From positions 62,271,306 through 62,335,305 of the forward strand of contig NC_089236.1 of NCBI RefSeq assembly GCF_963924675.1: a stretch of 64,000 nt of DNA. The letters run 5' to 3'. Source of the stretch: Phocoena phocoena. Its lineage: Eukaryota; Chordata; Mammalia; Artiodactyla; Phocoenidae. Below the pieces are notes generated by a model. That model did not search any database and had not been told where the DNA came from. It saw nothing but the letters and a program-made list of their open reading frames with translations. Shown here one piece after another: positions 24,801-36,129 of this stretch. A program made the position numbers and the translations under genes. Numbering within the stretch: position 1 is the first letter of the stretch; each line of letters opens with the position of its first letter.

Positions 24801-26349
24801 TCAACTGGTAAGGATCTAATATACACTACTGATTGGTTAATTATCAAGTAATTCGAGTTTTCACTAGTTTTCCTTTCTAATACTCAAGTTTATTTCCTTG
24901 CTTATTTATTTTAAACGAATAGTGGGGAAGGGGACGCTTGAAGATACAGATTAAAAAATTGTCTAGAAGGCTCAATACAGCAAAGAGTGATGTATGCTTT
25001 TCCACCAGGATGAGAAGAAATGGAATCTCTTGAATTTTAATACTGTAGGATTTGTCTACTTAAGGAATACTCTTGTGGTTACTTATTTCCCAGCCCGCAT
25101 GGAGATTTTTTTTTTTGCATTAAAATAGAATATTTTAATATTTATTTTGGGGACGGTTTAATTTTTAGCTGTTTTCACTGGCTGTATAGTGGAAATGCAC
25201 CAATTTCTTTTTTTTCCTGATAGTTTCTCATTCCCTAAGGATCAAAAGAAGTGCTTGCTACTTTGAAAATACAGTGAAAACTGGCACATTGATGAAGTTA
25301 GTTGTAGATAAGCAATGACCTGGTTCAATTATAATTTAGAAGGAAAATTAAGGGTTTGCCAAGTACTCAAACGAGCCTAGTTAAAATCTTTGCAACAAAG
25401 ATTTTTCAGTATTTGTAATTCATTTTAAACACAGCTGGAAACAAAATCTCTTTTAAAAATCTTAATACACATCTGTTTATAGAAGTATATCTGCAATCTA
25501 TAGTTTTTGTAATCTCTAGACAGAATTCATTAAAAGGTGTCCAACTTTTAAAATGTTATCCTTCCTAAGGTCAAGGTAAGGTAAAGTGAATGGGCAGCAA
25601 ACTATGGAGTGGAAGGTATACTATGCTCTCTGAATGTGTTTCATACTATGTGACATCCTGTGCTATTCGAATGTACTTTTTCCTAATTTTCACTTCTATC
25701 ACCACAATACCAAAAACTTCCTGCAGCAACCAGGATCTTTCCCCCTCAGATCTCAGCTAAGGGTCCTGTGCTTTCCAATTAGAAATCTCAGAATTTAGTC
25801 TTTGTTACCTTTCCACTGGAATATTTATGACTTCCTGTAGAGCTAGTCTTCAATAAAACTTAATTAACCATATGGAAATCTGAGGGAATTTGTTGAATTT
25901 CTTACCCGAACATGTTTTTGAGTCTGAAAGTTGAGTCGATAGAAAATAAATTGATCCCTTAATTTCACAGAAATCTGTGATAAATCATTTGGATAACTAA
26001 CTGAGGGCCATTATCCATGTTTTGTTTCCCCTACTTTGAGTCATTGAAATACCGCTGTCTCTCATTTTCTCCTTCTTCCTGAAAGACAGGGTCTAGAATT
26101 TTTACAGCTGTGATTTTTAAATAATAGTATTATGAAAGATAGTAAACAAACCAATTTTACTTAGGGTTTTACAAGGCTAATGTTGACAGCAGTATTTCTC
26201 AAGACCCCCTGCTATGGACTTCCTCTAGAGCAAGGTGTTTTCGAAATGCAAAACATCGGTCTCTCTGCTCTCACCTTCCACCACCTCTCCCGGACTGCGC
26301 ACGCACAGCTCTGCTTAACATACGTCAGTCACTATGCATCCAGATAGAG
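24801..26349. other. Unique sequence, no gene seen
   Basis: AT-rich and without nameable repeats. Confidence 0.45.
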
Positions 26350-26549
26350 CAGGGCTTCTCAACATTGCTACTGCTGACAATATGCACGGGATAATTCCCT
26401 GTTGTGGGGATTGTCTTCTTTCATTTCAGAAGACAGAGACTGGTCTCTATTCCCCAGGTGCCAACATCACCCTCCCCAAGTGGTGACAACCGAAAATGTC
26501 TCCAGACATTGCCAAATGTCCTCAAATTTCCCCGCGTTGTGAACCACTG
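26350..26549 (-). mobile_element. Non-autonomous hAT (Charlie/MER type) DNA transposon
   Basis: Read on the minus strand it begins 'cagtggttcacaacgcgggg' and contains 'tttggcaatgtctggagaca'. The other end is 'cagggcttctcaac' on the plus strand, giving short inverted termini. The element is flanked by a perfect 8-bp target duplication, agatagag, at 26342-26349 and 26550-26557. That is the size expected of hAT insertions. It has no transposase gene. Confidence 0.88.
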
Positions 26550-26599
26550 AGATAGAGACAAAATCCTTAAAAAGTGTCTGCATGGTATTTTCGTATCTA

Positions 26600-26760
26600 T
26601 CAAAACCTGTGTTCTGCAGGGTTCTCCAGAGAAACAAAAGTGTAGTATAGATAGAAAGAGATCTATTATAAGGAATTGGCTCACGCAAATAGGGAGGCTG
26701 GCAAGTCCAGATCCACAGCATGGGCCAACAGGCTGGAGACCCAGAAGAACAGATGGCACA
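26600..26760 (+). mobile_element. Old interspersed repeat, family uncertain
   Basis: 'gggttctccagagaaacaaa', 'tctattataaggaattggct' and 'caggctggagacccagaag' form a pattern common in mammalian genomes, but I cannot assign the family with confidence. It may be LTR-derived. Confidence 0.45.
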
Positions 26761-27084
26761 GATGAAGTGAAAGGTGTTCCACTGGAATATTCATCTCTCT
26801 CAGTGACCCCTTCCTAAGGGGATCCCTAAGAAGGGATCCTCAGGCTTTAGGGACACAGACCTTCTCTCAGTTTCTTGAATATATGTCCCTTCCCATGGTG
26901 GGTCTTTGCACCTGGTGTCCCCAGTCCTGGGACACTTTTTTCCCACCACACCCTCCATTTGGGCAATTAACTCCTTTCCACTCACCTTCACTTGCACTTC
27001 CTGATGACATTTTTTTCTCCCCCTTCTTGGGTAGGTAACGTCTCCCTAACTTTTCTTCCACAGCACTTACGCAACTTCTTCAGA

Positions 27085-27530
27085 GCACTTATCACTGCAA
27101 AGTCCTTGGGGCTTTTTTCATTTTTATCTTTCTCTGTATCTCCAGCACCTAGCATATAGTAGGTACAGTTGTCCCTCGGTATCCACAGGGGACTGGTTCT
27201 AGGACCCCCATGGATAACAGAATCCATGGATGCTCAAGTTCTTCATATAAAATGCCATGGTATTTGCATATAACCTATGCACATCCTCTTGTATACTTTA
27301 AATCATCTCTAGATTACTTACTTAAAATACCTCATACTATGTAAATGGTAAGTAAATATCTGCTGGCACATGAGAAATCGAAGTTTTGCGTTTTGGAACT
27401 TCCTGGAAGGTTTTTTTTGGAGAATATTTTCATGTGTGGTTAAATCCACAGATGTGGAACCCACAGATACAGAGGGCCGACTGTACTCATAAAATATTTG
27501 TTGGCTGTCTGAATAAATGAATTAACATTT
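27085..27530 (+). mobile_element. L2 3' end split by a Tigger-like element
   Basis: 'tctccagcacctagcatata' before 27166 and 'aaaatatttgttggctgtct' after 27483 join into a typical L2 3' terminus once the inserted transposon is removed. Confidence 0.65.
27166..27483 (+). mobile_element. Tigger/MER2-like mariner element (318 bp)
   Basis: The inverted ends are 'cagttgtccctcggtatcca' on the left and 'gatacagagggccgactg' on the right. They are flanked by the TA target duplication at 27164-27165 and 27484-27485. It has no transposase, so it is non-autonomous. Confidence 0.9.
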
Positions 27531-27699
27531 ACCCCAAATATTTTTCAGATGACTATTGGCTTACTGAGTGACTGTTGGTGAAATGACTGATAACCTAGGC
27601 CTCACTCCCACTGTTTGTTATTCCAACACTTTGAACACTGTAAAATGCATCGCTTTTTTTATACTGTAGCATAGAATGTGTCATGAGCATTTGCACGCT

Positions 27700-28620
27700 A
27701 CACATTTTGGGATTTAATGACTTAAGGAAAGGTAGGTACGCCCATGATCAGTCAATTGCCTCTGGGCTCCAAATTTACCCTTTGTTGCCTTGCTTTGTGA
27801 TATTGGAGTCGGAACCCATGAAGATTTCTCCTTTGCCAGCCGGCAGTATATTAAACTTTGTCGGTAGAGGGTGTCAGAGCAGGGACAGTGCCAGAGAAAA
27901 GACTTCTCTTGACTTGGTTGCATCCTCTCATCTTGCTCCTAGGATGCAGCTGCTAGAGGTGTGTGTTCGGGAGGTCCAGTGGCACAGCCCTCCAGCAAGT
28001 CTTGCCGGGACCCCAGTGGAAGGCTTTCTGAATTCAATCCCTTTGCAGGTTTCCCTTCTCACCAGCCCCTGCCAGCTGGCTGTGACCAGTTTTGTCCTGG
28101 AGCTGTTCAGTGAACTTCTCTGCCATCCAGTGGGTCCAGCCACACTGTCAGCAATGACTTCTACATCTGTGTTGGAGAGGATGCCCCCTCTCACCCCAGT
28201 GGTCTTCCTTCATTGAGTACTGTCTCTCAGCACTAGGAGATTCTTTGGGTTCTCCTTTATGCCCTCTTAGAGGCTATGTACCTGCTACCAGTTAATAATT
28301 CTTTGCATTAAATGTTCCCTTTTTTTTTTTTTTTTTTCCTTTAGCGGTACGCGGGCCTCTCTCACTGTTGTGGCCTCTCCCGTTGCGGAGCACAGGCTCC
28401 GGACGCGCAGGCCCAGCGGCCATGGCCCACGGGCCCAGCCGCTCCGCGGGCATGTGGGATCCTCCCGGACCGGGGCACGAAACCCCGTCCTCTGCATCGG
28501 CAGGCGGATTCTCAACCACTGCGCCACCAGGGAAGCCCAAATGTTCCCTTTTTAAATTACTGGTGTGGATTCTGTTTCCCTGGACTCTGTCTGGAACAGT
28601 GGGTCAATGAATAAAAAGTC
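27700..28620 (+). mobile_element. LTR-like interspersed repeat split by a SINE, family uncertain
   Basis: 'gctccaaatttaccctttgt', 'tgtgatattggagtcggaac' and 'tgaagatttctcctttgcca' open the block. 'ctttgcattaaatgttccct' (with an ATTAAA signal) and 'tggtgtggattctgtttccc' close it after the SINE. The arrangement suggests an ERVL-type LTR, but the name is not certain. A 177-codon open frame (27683-28216) runs through it. Its content is unlike any family I know, and I take it as fortuitous. Confidence 0.5.
28325..28538 (-). mobile_element. CHR-type tRNA-derived SINE
   Basis: The copy runs from a T run through 'gcggtacgcgggcctctctc' to 'gcgccaccagggaagccc'. Duplications of aaatgttcccttttt lie at 28310-28324 and 28539-28553; the T-rich end makes the exact edge ambiguous. 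Confidence 0.95.
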
Positions 28621-28621
28621 T

Positions 28622-29311
28622 GAATATGTACACACAAGCGCACGTACATAGTTTTATCTCAAGAATATTGAAATATGCCTTCTAAGATGAAAAATTTGTA
28701 GCAAGCAGAGATTTTAAAGGACATACTGCAGCGATCAGTATCCAAGACACAGAATTTTACTGCGGGATGGAGCCCAAGAGATCACCCAGGCCCTTGTTTT
28801 CCAGTTGAAGCATCTCTGTCACCAAGAGGTTAAGTGACTTCATTTACTACTGAGTGGAAGAGTGGTCTGATAGGAGGCAGTTCCTCCATGAAATGTCACT
28901 GCCCCCCTTCTCCGCCCCGGGGAAGATGCTCTCCCAGACCTTCACCAGATGACTCACCGGCTTTTTTACGAGGACCCGTGAGAGGGGGAAATTTCTCTCA
29001 GGTCTAAGTACCAGAAATAATTATGCTTCTTCTGAACAACTGCTCCAGATTTAGCTCGTGGACAATGTGAATCATGTAAGTGCTTGTTTTCCACTTACTT
29101 TCCACAGAAAGCTTCTGGGCCATGCGATGGCTCCCTCCTGGCAAGGGGGCAGCACCTCATGAAACATACCTTCTGCATCCCAGGCCTCCTCCCGCTAATC
29201 TCAGCTGTTTTCTACCCTGCTTTCTCTTTCCTTTATTGCCTCACATATTAATTCTCATTATCTTATTACACATCAGGCACTTTAAAACATCAATCTAAGA
29301 ATAGGCTACCT
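28622..29311. other. Mostly unique sequence, no gene seen
   Basis: 'aagaggttaagtgacttcat' near 28826 hints at a very old MIR-like fragment. No exon is visible. Confidence 0.4.
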
Positions 29312-29520
29312 GGGGCTTCCCTGGTGGCGCAGTGGTTGAGAGTCCACCTGCCGATGGAGGGGACACAGGTTCGTGCCCCAGTCTGGGAAGATCCCACATG
29401 CCGCGGAGCCGGCTGGGCCCGTGAGCCATGGCCGCTGAGCCTGCGTGTCTGGAGCCTGTGCTCCGCAACGGGAGAGGCCACAGCAGTGACAGACCCGCGT
29501 ACTGAAAAAAAAAAAAAAAA
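29312..29520 (+). mobile_element. CHR-type tRNA-derived SINE
   Basis: It starts 'ggggcttccctggtggcgca' and has the A box, the B box 'ggttcgtgcccc', the full GC-rich body and an A tail. The duplications aataggctacct (29300-29311) and aataggctagct (29521-29532) differ at one base. Confidence 0.95.
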
Positions 29521-29530
29521 AATAGGCTAG

Positions 29531-29572
29531 CTAATCAACTACACTCCAATATAAAATAAAAATTAAAAAAAT
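29531..29572 (+). mobile_element. Extremely truncated LINE-1 tail (about 40 bp)
   Basis: 'atcaactacactccaatata' followed by 'aaataaaaattaaaaaaat' is the extreme 3' end of a cetartiodactyl L1. A third copy of the local target word, aataggtta, follows at 29573-29581. Confidence 0.6.
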
Positions 29573-29581
29573 AATAGGTTA

Positions 29582-31425
29582 ACTATAAATAAAATATTCA
29601 AGTACAGATCTTCCATTATCCTTATTCTCACTTCAGCATTCTTTTCATTACGGTGTTTGCTGACAACAGAAAGGAGTTTAAATACTTACATCCTCCCCAA
29701 AGTGGGTGCACCTTGAATGCCTAAAAGCAATTTGTTCAGACATTTCAAAATGTTCCCTGTCACTTGCTCACCTAATTAACGTGGTTCACAGATAGTGGGC
29801 CAGCATCCTTTTAACTCTCAGATTTTGATTTATTTCACAAAATATAAGATCAATTTTCCAAGTAATTCAATTGGCTTTTTGGGTTAATGCCCTTCATGGC
29901 TTCAAATGTATTCTTGTGCCTATTTCTATTACTCAAGGCTTTGATCTTCAAAACTAAAGTCTGCATTTCTCTTAGGGCTCTTCTGGGTTGAATAGCTCAA
30001 CTGAATCAATGAGGAATTAACCTGTATCTGCAGACACCCTAAGTTTTTCAAGCGACTGAACTAAGGGAAATCAGAATAGACAAAGGAATTAGGAAAGACA
30101 CATTGCAAATACCATACCCTACCAGTTGATATTTATTAAAAGAGGCTAGTAGGTTTTCAAATATATACCCGTCTGGAAAGTGTGTTGGTTTTGAAATTAT
30201 TCATAGAAAGTATGCTTGTGTTTTCCAGTGTTATCAATCACCTGAAAATTTCTGATGAGCGCTTTTAAGACATTTTAACCAAACAGTCTTTGCCTGAAGT
30301 TTGTAATCGTTTGCTTAAAGAAAGCCCGTACATTGTAAGTGGAAGTTCTCCTGGCATGGTGATGTAACATCGGGCACTGATATAAAAGGCAGTGGTAGAG
30401 CAGGAACAGAGCTTTCTATGTACTGTGCACAGACAGGGTCCCTGGGGGCCAAGGGAAACCATGTTGGAATTTGCTGCAGTTATATCTGCTCTTGCCCAGC
30501 ATGGTCAGCCCACTTCTAATAAGATGGGGAATCCCTGAGTAATTAAATCAAGACTCTAGTCTCCCCACTAAAGACCCTTTCCTTGGCATTAATAGTGGTG
30601 TTGCCCCTGAAGGATGTATTACCTGAGCTTCCCCTTGACAACCATGCAGGTTCCTCCAAGACCATTTGCAGGATAATGTGAGTGAGTAAACATGAAGAAG
30701 CCTGGCTTGCACAGTACTTAGTAATATAAATATAACAATTCCTGTGGCTATTTTTGACTGTTGCCGAATTACAATGGGAATAAAGCAGCATGGAGAAAGC
30801 TATGGCTTAAGTGTGCTTAGTTTTGGGGTGAAGGTAGAGATAAGGGCTGGTGCGGTTTAAAAATAAATGATTCTGTTGCCATGGTTCCCTTCTTTACAAA
30901 TTCTTTTCAACATGAATTTCTGTTGTTGTGTTTAAATTTAGATTCATGCAGATTTTCGACAAACAAGAATTCCTATACATCGGAGAAATGGTTTTTCAAA
31001 AGCTGCAGGAAGAGATGTTTGGCAGTCTGGCTTAAACATTTCTGAATAAGCTGCAGGATTCTGGCTTTAGACAACTACCAAAGGAAAGCAAATAAAGAGA
31101 ATGAGAACTTAGAGAACGCATAAGACTACGTTTAACCTTATGATTAAAAATGAATTCACATTACTGCAAGCTTTAAGGGGAAAATGTTGTCTTGAAGATG
31201 GCCTCTCAATAGGGGGAAACACAGGGAGACAGATGTCCCTCCTAGGAAATAGCTCTCTTGACAACCAACCCATAAATGTTAATTTAGCTAAATATTCATT
31301 CATTAATATCAAAGGCTCTAATTGTGTTTTCAAAATCTGTCATATTACCTCAAATATAATTCAATTCTTGAATAGGGTTTCAGAATTACTTAAAATTCAT
31401 ACCTGCTCAAAAATAGCTCTGGTTC
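29582..31425. other. Unique sequence, no gene seen
   Basis: No recognisable repeat, exon or RNA. The short open frames are unremarkable. Confidence 0.45.
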
Positions 31426-31653
31426 GGGCTACCCTGATGGCGCAGTGGTTGAGAGTCCGCCTGCCGATGCAGGGGACACGGGTTTGTGCCCTGGTCCGGG
31501 ATGATCCCACATGCGGCGGAGCGGCTGGGCCCGTGAGCTATGGCCGCTGCGCCTGCGCGTCTGGAGCCTGCGCGTTCGGAGCCTGTGCTCCGTAACGGGA
31601 GAGGCCACAGCAGTGAGAGGCCCGCGTACTGCAAAAAAAAAAAAAAAAAAAAA
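31426..31653 (+). mobile_element. CHR-type SINE with a 15-bp internal tandem duplication
   Basis: It starts 'gggctaccctgatggcgcag' and has a standard body and an A tail of about 20. The word cctgcgcgtctggag (31552-31566) is repeated as cctgcgcgttcggag (31567-31581). The duplicates have diverged at one base, so the duplication is not brand new. Target duplications are imperfect. Confidence 0.94.
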
Positions 31654-31839
31654 GCTTTGCTTCAATTTTTTCAATTTAATAATAGATATTCCAAACTTGG
31701 AAAAACATAAACAAACAGGAAGAGCTGACTTTACCAAAGAAATTCTTTTTCCTCACGCTTTTATTACAGGATTGTTTAAATAGTAAAATCCTATACCACA
31801 ATTAAAATATGATTTGATTTTTAGGAGTACCTTTGTTTC

Positions 31840-32048
31840 TTTTTTTTTTTTTTTGCGGTACGCGGGGCTCTCACTGTTGTGGCCTCTCCCGTTGCGGAGC
31901 ACAGGCTCCGGACGCGCAGGCTCAGCGGCCATGGTTCACCGGCCCAGCCGGCTCCGCGGCATGTGGGATCTTCCCGGACCGGGGCACGAACCCATGTCCC
32001 TTCCATCGGCAGGCGGACTGTCAACCACTGCGCCACCAGGGAAGCCCC
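31840..32048 (-). mobile_element. CHR-type tRNA-derived SINE
   Basis: The copy runs from a T run through 'gcggtacgcggggctctcac' to 'gcgccaccagggaagcccc'. I could not find a clean target duplication at its edges. Open frames of 61-88 codons are shadows. Confidence 0.94.
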
Positions 32049-32535
32049 AGGACTTGATTTTTAAAAAAAGGAAAGGATAAAATTACTTGGGCAGAAATGC
32101 ATTATTATACAGTTGTTAGGTAAACAGTAGACACTGAAATGTTGGTAAATGCTAGTTTCAAAAGTATATTTAATAGTTAAAAGGTTCACAGTATTTTAAA
32201 TGTTGCTTTTGCTGTTCAATTTCTTTTTCTAAGGATTTTGAGGTTAATCTCAATAATCCAGCAAAATGAGAAATCCAGAAGTTAGAATACATTAAAATAG
32301 TAAGGGATGAAATTCATTGTAACTGAAAGGAAATGAGTGAACAATATTTGTCTTTATAAACTTATTTTCTAATTCTGTTACTCTGATTTATTACAGTAAT
32401 TAATCAACTATATTGTTAATTGTATATTTAGTGTTTAGTCATTCAAATTCTATTTTTGCTTTTTCTTTAAAAAAAAACTCAGAGAATAAAAAGTAATTCT
32501 TACAGTATTTTAGTCCAATTAAAGTTGAAACAGAA
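32049..32535. other. Unique AT-rich sequence, no gene seen
   Basis: Nothing recognisable. Confidence 0.4.
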
Positions 32536-32553
32536 GTTTGTGGTATTTCTCTT

Positions 32554-33116
32554 TTTTTCTGAAGTATAGTTGATTTACAATATTATACTAGTTTCAGGTG
32601 TACCCCACAGTGATTCAGTATTTTTGCAGATTATACTCCATTATAAGTTATTATAAGACAATGGCTATAATTTCCTGTGCTATACAGTATATCCTTGTTG
32701 CTTATTACTTTATACATAGTAGTTCGTATCAATCTCATACCCCTAATTTGTCCCTTCCCCCTTTCCCTCTCCCCTTTGGTAACTTAAGTTTGTTTTCTAC
32801 ATCTGTGAGTCTGTTTCTGTTTTGCATATATATTCATTTCTATTATTTTTTAGATTCCACATATAAATGATATCATACAGCATTTGTCTTTGTCTTATTT
32901 CATTAAGCATAATATTTTCTAGGTCCATCCACATTGCTTAAATGGCAGAATTTCATTCTTTTTATGGCTGAGTAATATTCCCTTGTGTATATATATACAC
33001 AACATATCTTCTTTATCTATTCATCTGTTGATGGGCACTTAAGTTGCTTCCATGTCTTGGCTATTGTAAATAATGCTGCTATGATCATCGGGGTGCATAT
33101 ATCTTTTCAAATTAGT
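32554..33116 (-). mobile_element. 5'-truncated LINE-1, 3' end
   Basis: Reverse L1 landmarks appear: 'gaagtatagttgatttacaa', 'acagtatatccttgttgctt', then the ORF2 end region 'atggctgagtaatattccc' and 'tgttgatgggcacttaagtt'. Target duplications of 18 bp with one mismatch (gtttgtggtatttctctt and gtttgtggtattcctctt) lie at 32536-32553 and 33117-33134. It keeps only the last part of ORF2 and the 3' UTR. Confidence 0.9.
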
Positions 33117-33134
33117 GTTTGTGGTATTCCTCTT

Positions 33135-33535
33135 GATGTACCCTATATTTAAATTTACACATATGAATTTTAGAGCATTTTAGAAGGGGTGTGTGTATAT
33201 TTGGGAGAGACGCAGGAGATTTGATGATTAAGATATTTCAACTAATAGTATAGACACAGCCCAAGTTGATGGAATGATCGTATCAGTCTCCACTTCTCTC
33301 TGTAGGTGAGAGGGTAGTGCCTCATGTTTTATAATATTTCTATAGTGTAACAATCAGACAAAAAGTATTGTGAAAATTCGGACATTTTGAAATTTCCATG
33401 CATAGTTCAGAGCTGCTCCTCAGAGCAGACTTTGTCAAGGATCTACTTTTTCTAAGGGGGGTTGGGATAGCCAAGGACCTACTTCTTTGATTTTCTCTGA
33501 GCTTTGCTTATGGCTGACTTGGAAGAACAGCTGGC
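33135..33535. other. Unique sequence, no gene seen
   Basis: Nothing recognisable. Confidence 0.4.
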
Positions 33536-33547
33536 CAGGCTTTTCTT

Positions 33548-33902
33548 TTCTTTTTTTTAACATCTTTATTGGAGTATAATTGCTTTTCAATGGTGTGTTA
33601 GTTTCTGCTTTATAACAAAGTGAATCAGTTATACACATACATATGTTCCCATATCTCTTCCCTCTTGCGTCTCCCTCCCACCGTACCTATCACACCCCTC
33701 TAGGTGGTCACAAAGCACCGAGCTGATCTCCCTGTGCTATGCGGCTGCTTCCCACTAGCTATCTGTTTTACGTTTGGTAGTATATATATGTCCATGCCTC
33801 TCTCTCGCTTTGTCACAGCTTACCCTTCCCCCTCCCCATGTCCTCAAGTCCATTCTCTAGTAGGTCTGTGTCTTTATTCCCATCTTACCCCTAGGTTCTT
33901 CA
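33548..33902 (-). mobile_element. Young 5'-truncated LINE-1 (3' UTR only)
   Basis: Reverse copy of the same L1 tail as 10419-10783: 'aacatctttattggagtata', 'acaaagtgaatcagttatac', 'gtggtcacaaagcaccgag' and 'cttacccctaggttctt'. Perfect 12-bp duplications (caggcttttctt) lie at 33536-33547 and 33903-33914. It is truncated almost exactly where the 10419 copy is. Confidence 0.93.
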
Positions 33903-33914
33903 CAGGCTTTTCTT

Positions 33915-34540
33915 GATGGCAGTTTGCCTCTGCCCTGAAGCTACAAGGGCTTTTGGACTATTGCACAACCCCAGAGTTTCTATAGCTAGTAGGTCATGTG
34001 GCTTTGCCAGAAACACTGAAGGTAAATAACTCGAGCTATTGCAGACTAGTGTAGACTGGTCTTCCCACCAAGAACAACTTGACAAGCTTGACAAAATACT
34101 TTTTAAGAATTTGCGTGAAGGTTTTGGAGAGCAATCGGGGCAGCCAGTCTTAAGGGGCCAAGATCCCAAGCAGAAGAGACAATCATTGAGATTAGCCTCC
34201 ATTTTATGTCAGTTTCCCCTTGAGCTCTCTGCCCTTCCCAAACATCACAGATATAAAGGCTGACAAATTGATGAGAATGTGGGTGTGAAGGCGCAGAAAA
34301 GATAAGCAGAGTTTTCTACAGTCTCACAGGGCTGCGGGGAGAAAAACTGGAGTCCAGGAACTGAGGGGCCAAGATTGTGGAGAGAAAGTAAACACAGAGA
34401 AGAGAACCAAAAAAATCTGAGATCAGATGTATAGAGAAACTAGGTGACAGAGGCAGATATAAGATAGATAATGGAATTGTGGGGTACAGACTTTACAATA
34501 GGTCAAGAAAGTATTTGAAAAAAATGAAGAATATCATTAG
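33915..34540. other. Unique sequence, no gene seen
   Basis: No recognised repeat. The antisense 100-codon frame and the plus 74-codon frame overlap each other and show no known domain. Confidence 0.4.
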
Positions 34541-34911
34541 TCCTATAGACTGAATGTTGACACCCTCCCAAAGTGCATGTGTTGAAAGCTAATCCCCAGT
34601 ATGATGAATGATATAAGGAGATAGGACCTTTGGGAAGGGATTAGGTGATGAGGGTGGAGCCTGCATGAATGGGATTCATGCCCTTATAAAAAAGATGCCG
34701 GGGAGCTCCCTTGACCATTCCACTATGTGACGACACAGTGAGAAGATGGTCATCTACGAACTAGGAAGTGTGAACTTACCAGATACCAAATATGCCAGCA
34801 CCTTGATCTCGGACTTCCCAGCCTCACGAACTGTAAGAAATAAATCACTGTTGTTTACAAGCAACCCAGTGTATAGTATTTTGTTACAGCAGCCTGAATA
34901 GACTAAGACTA
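34541..34911 (+). mobile_element. Solo LTR of the ERVL-MaLR group
   Basis: 'tcctatagactgaatgttga' opens it. 'ggagataggacctttgggaa', 'gggattcatgcccttataaa' and 'cttgatctcggacttcccag' follow, with AATAAA in 'gtaagaaataaatcactg' and the end 'cctgaatagactaagac'. It is a sister of the copy at 11960-12323. Confidence 0.88.
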
Positions 34912-36129
34912 TAAGAAAATTGTAATCTATTCAAAGGAGGAATCAAACGAGTTCTCTAGAACTAAAAATTAGATAAAGTGAAATTAAGGATGCAATAGAT
35001 AGGCATAATAATAGGTTAGACACAACTGAAGGAAGGAAAATGACCTGGAAAATGGATCCAAGGAAAAGATATCCAGATTGAAGTATAGAGAGAACAAAGC
35101 TAGAAAAGAGACTAGGAGAATATTGGACAAGATGTCAAAATCTAGTATATGTGTGATTAGAGTCCCAAAGGGGAAAACAGGAGCAAAAGAGAGAGAATTA
35201 ATATCTGAAGATATAATAGCCAAGAATTCTTTAAAATAAATGAAAAATATCAAGCCCCAGATTCAAAAGGCAATATGAACCTCAAGTATGATAAATACGA
35301 ATAAAAACACACCTAGGCAAACCACCAAAATGTGACCAAAAAAAAAAAAAAACAGAAAAAAAGAAAAGAGATAACCTTCAAAACATCCAGAGAAAAATTA
35401 CAAGTTTTTATTTTCAAGGAGAAAAATGACCCTTACAATAACTCAATAGAAATAAATGAAGCCAGAAAACAATGCAATTACATCTTTTAAGTAAAAAGAA
35501 AAAAAACCTACCAGCTTAGAAATGTATAATCAGTAAAAATATTCTTCTAAAATGAAGACAAATAAAGACATTTTTAGACAAACTAAAATTATAACATTGT
35601 TGCCCACAGATCTTCATAAGAGAAGTATTACAAGTACTTTTTCAAGCAAAAGGAAAATTATAATAGAAGCACAGAAATGCAGGAAAGAATAAAAAACTAT
35701 GAAATCTTAAGTATGTATGTCTAAATAAATAAATATAAACTGAAAATAATTATAATTTCACACTATGTGATAAAAAGTATTTATAGAATTAAAATGCATG
35801 ACAACAATAATTCAAAAGGCAAGGCGTGGCAATAAATGCTATTAAAGTGTTCTAAGATCCTCATATAGTCTAAGAAGTAATAAAGATTCCATTTATATTA
35901 GACTCTTACAGGTCAAGGATTGATGTTATGATTTCTAATATAATTAATTAATGTGTAACTAAAAAGCTAAAGGAAGGAAAATGCAATTATAAAAATATTT
36001 TATGAAAGCTAAAGGATGCAAAGAAAAAAAACACCACAAAAAAGAGACTTAGAACAAGCAGAACAAATGGAAAACAGACATAATAGATTTAACGTCAAAT
36101 GTATCAATGATTACATCACATATAAGTGG

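Noticed and set aside
31140..31595. 151-codon plus-strand frame
   Set aside because: The second half is SINE sequence (LMAQWLRVRLPMQGTRV type, shared by other SINE copies). The first half has no recognised features.
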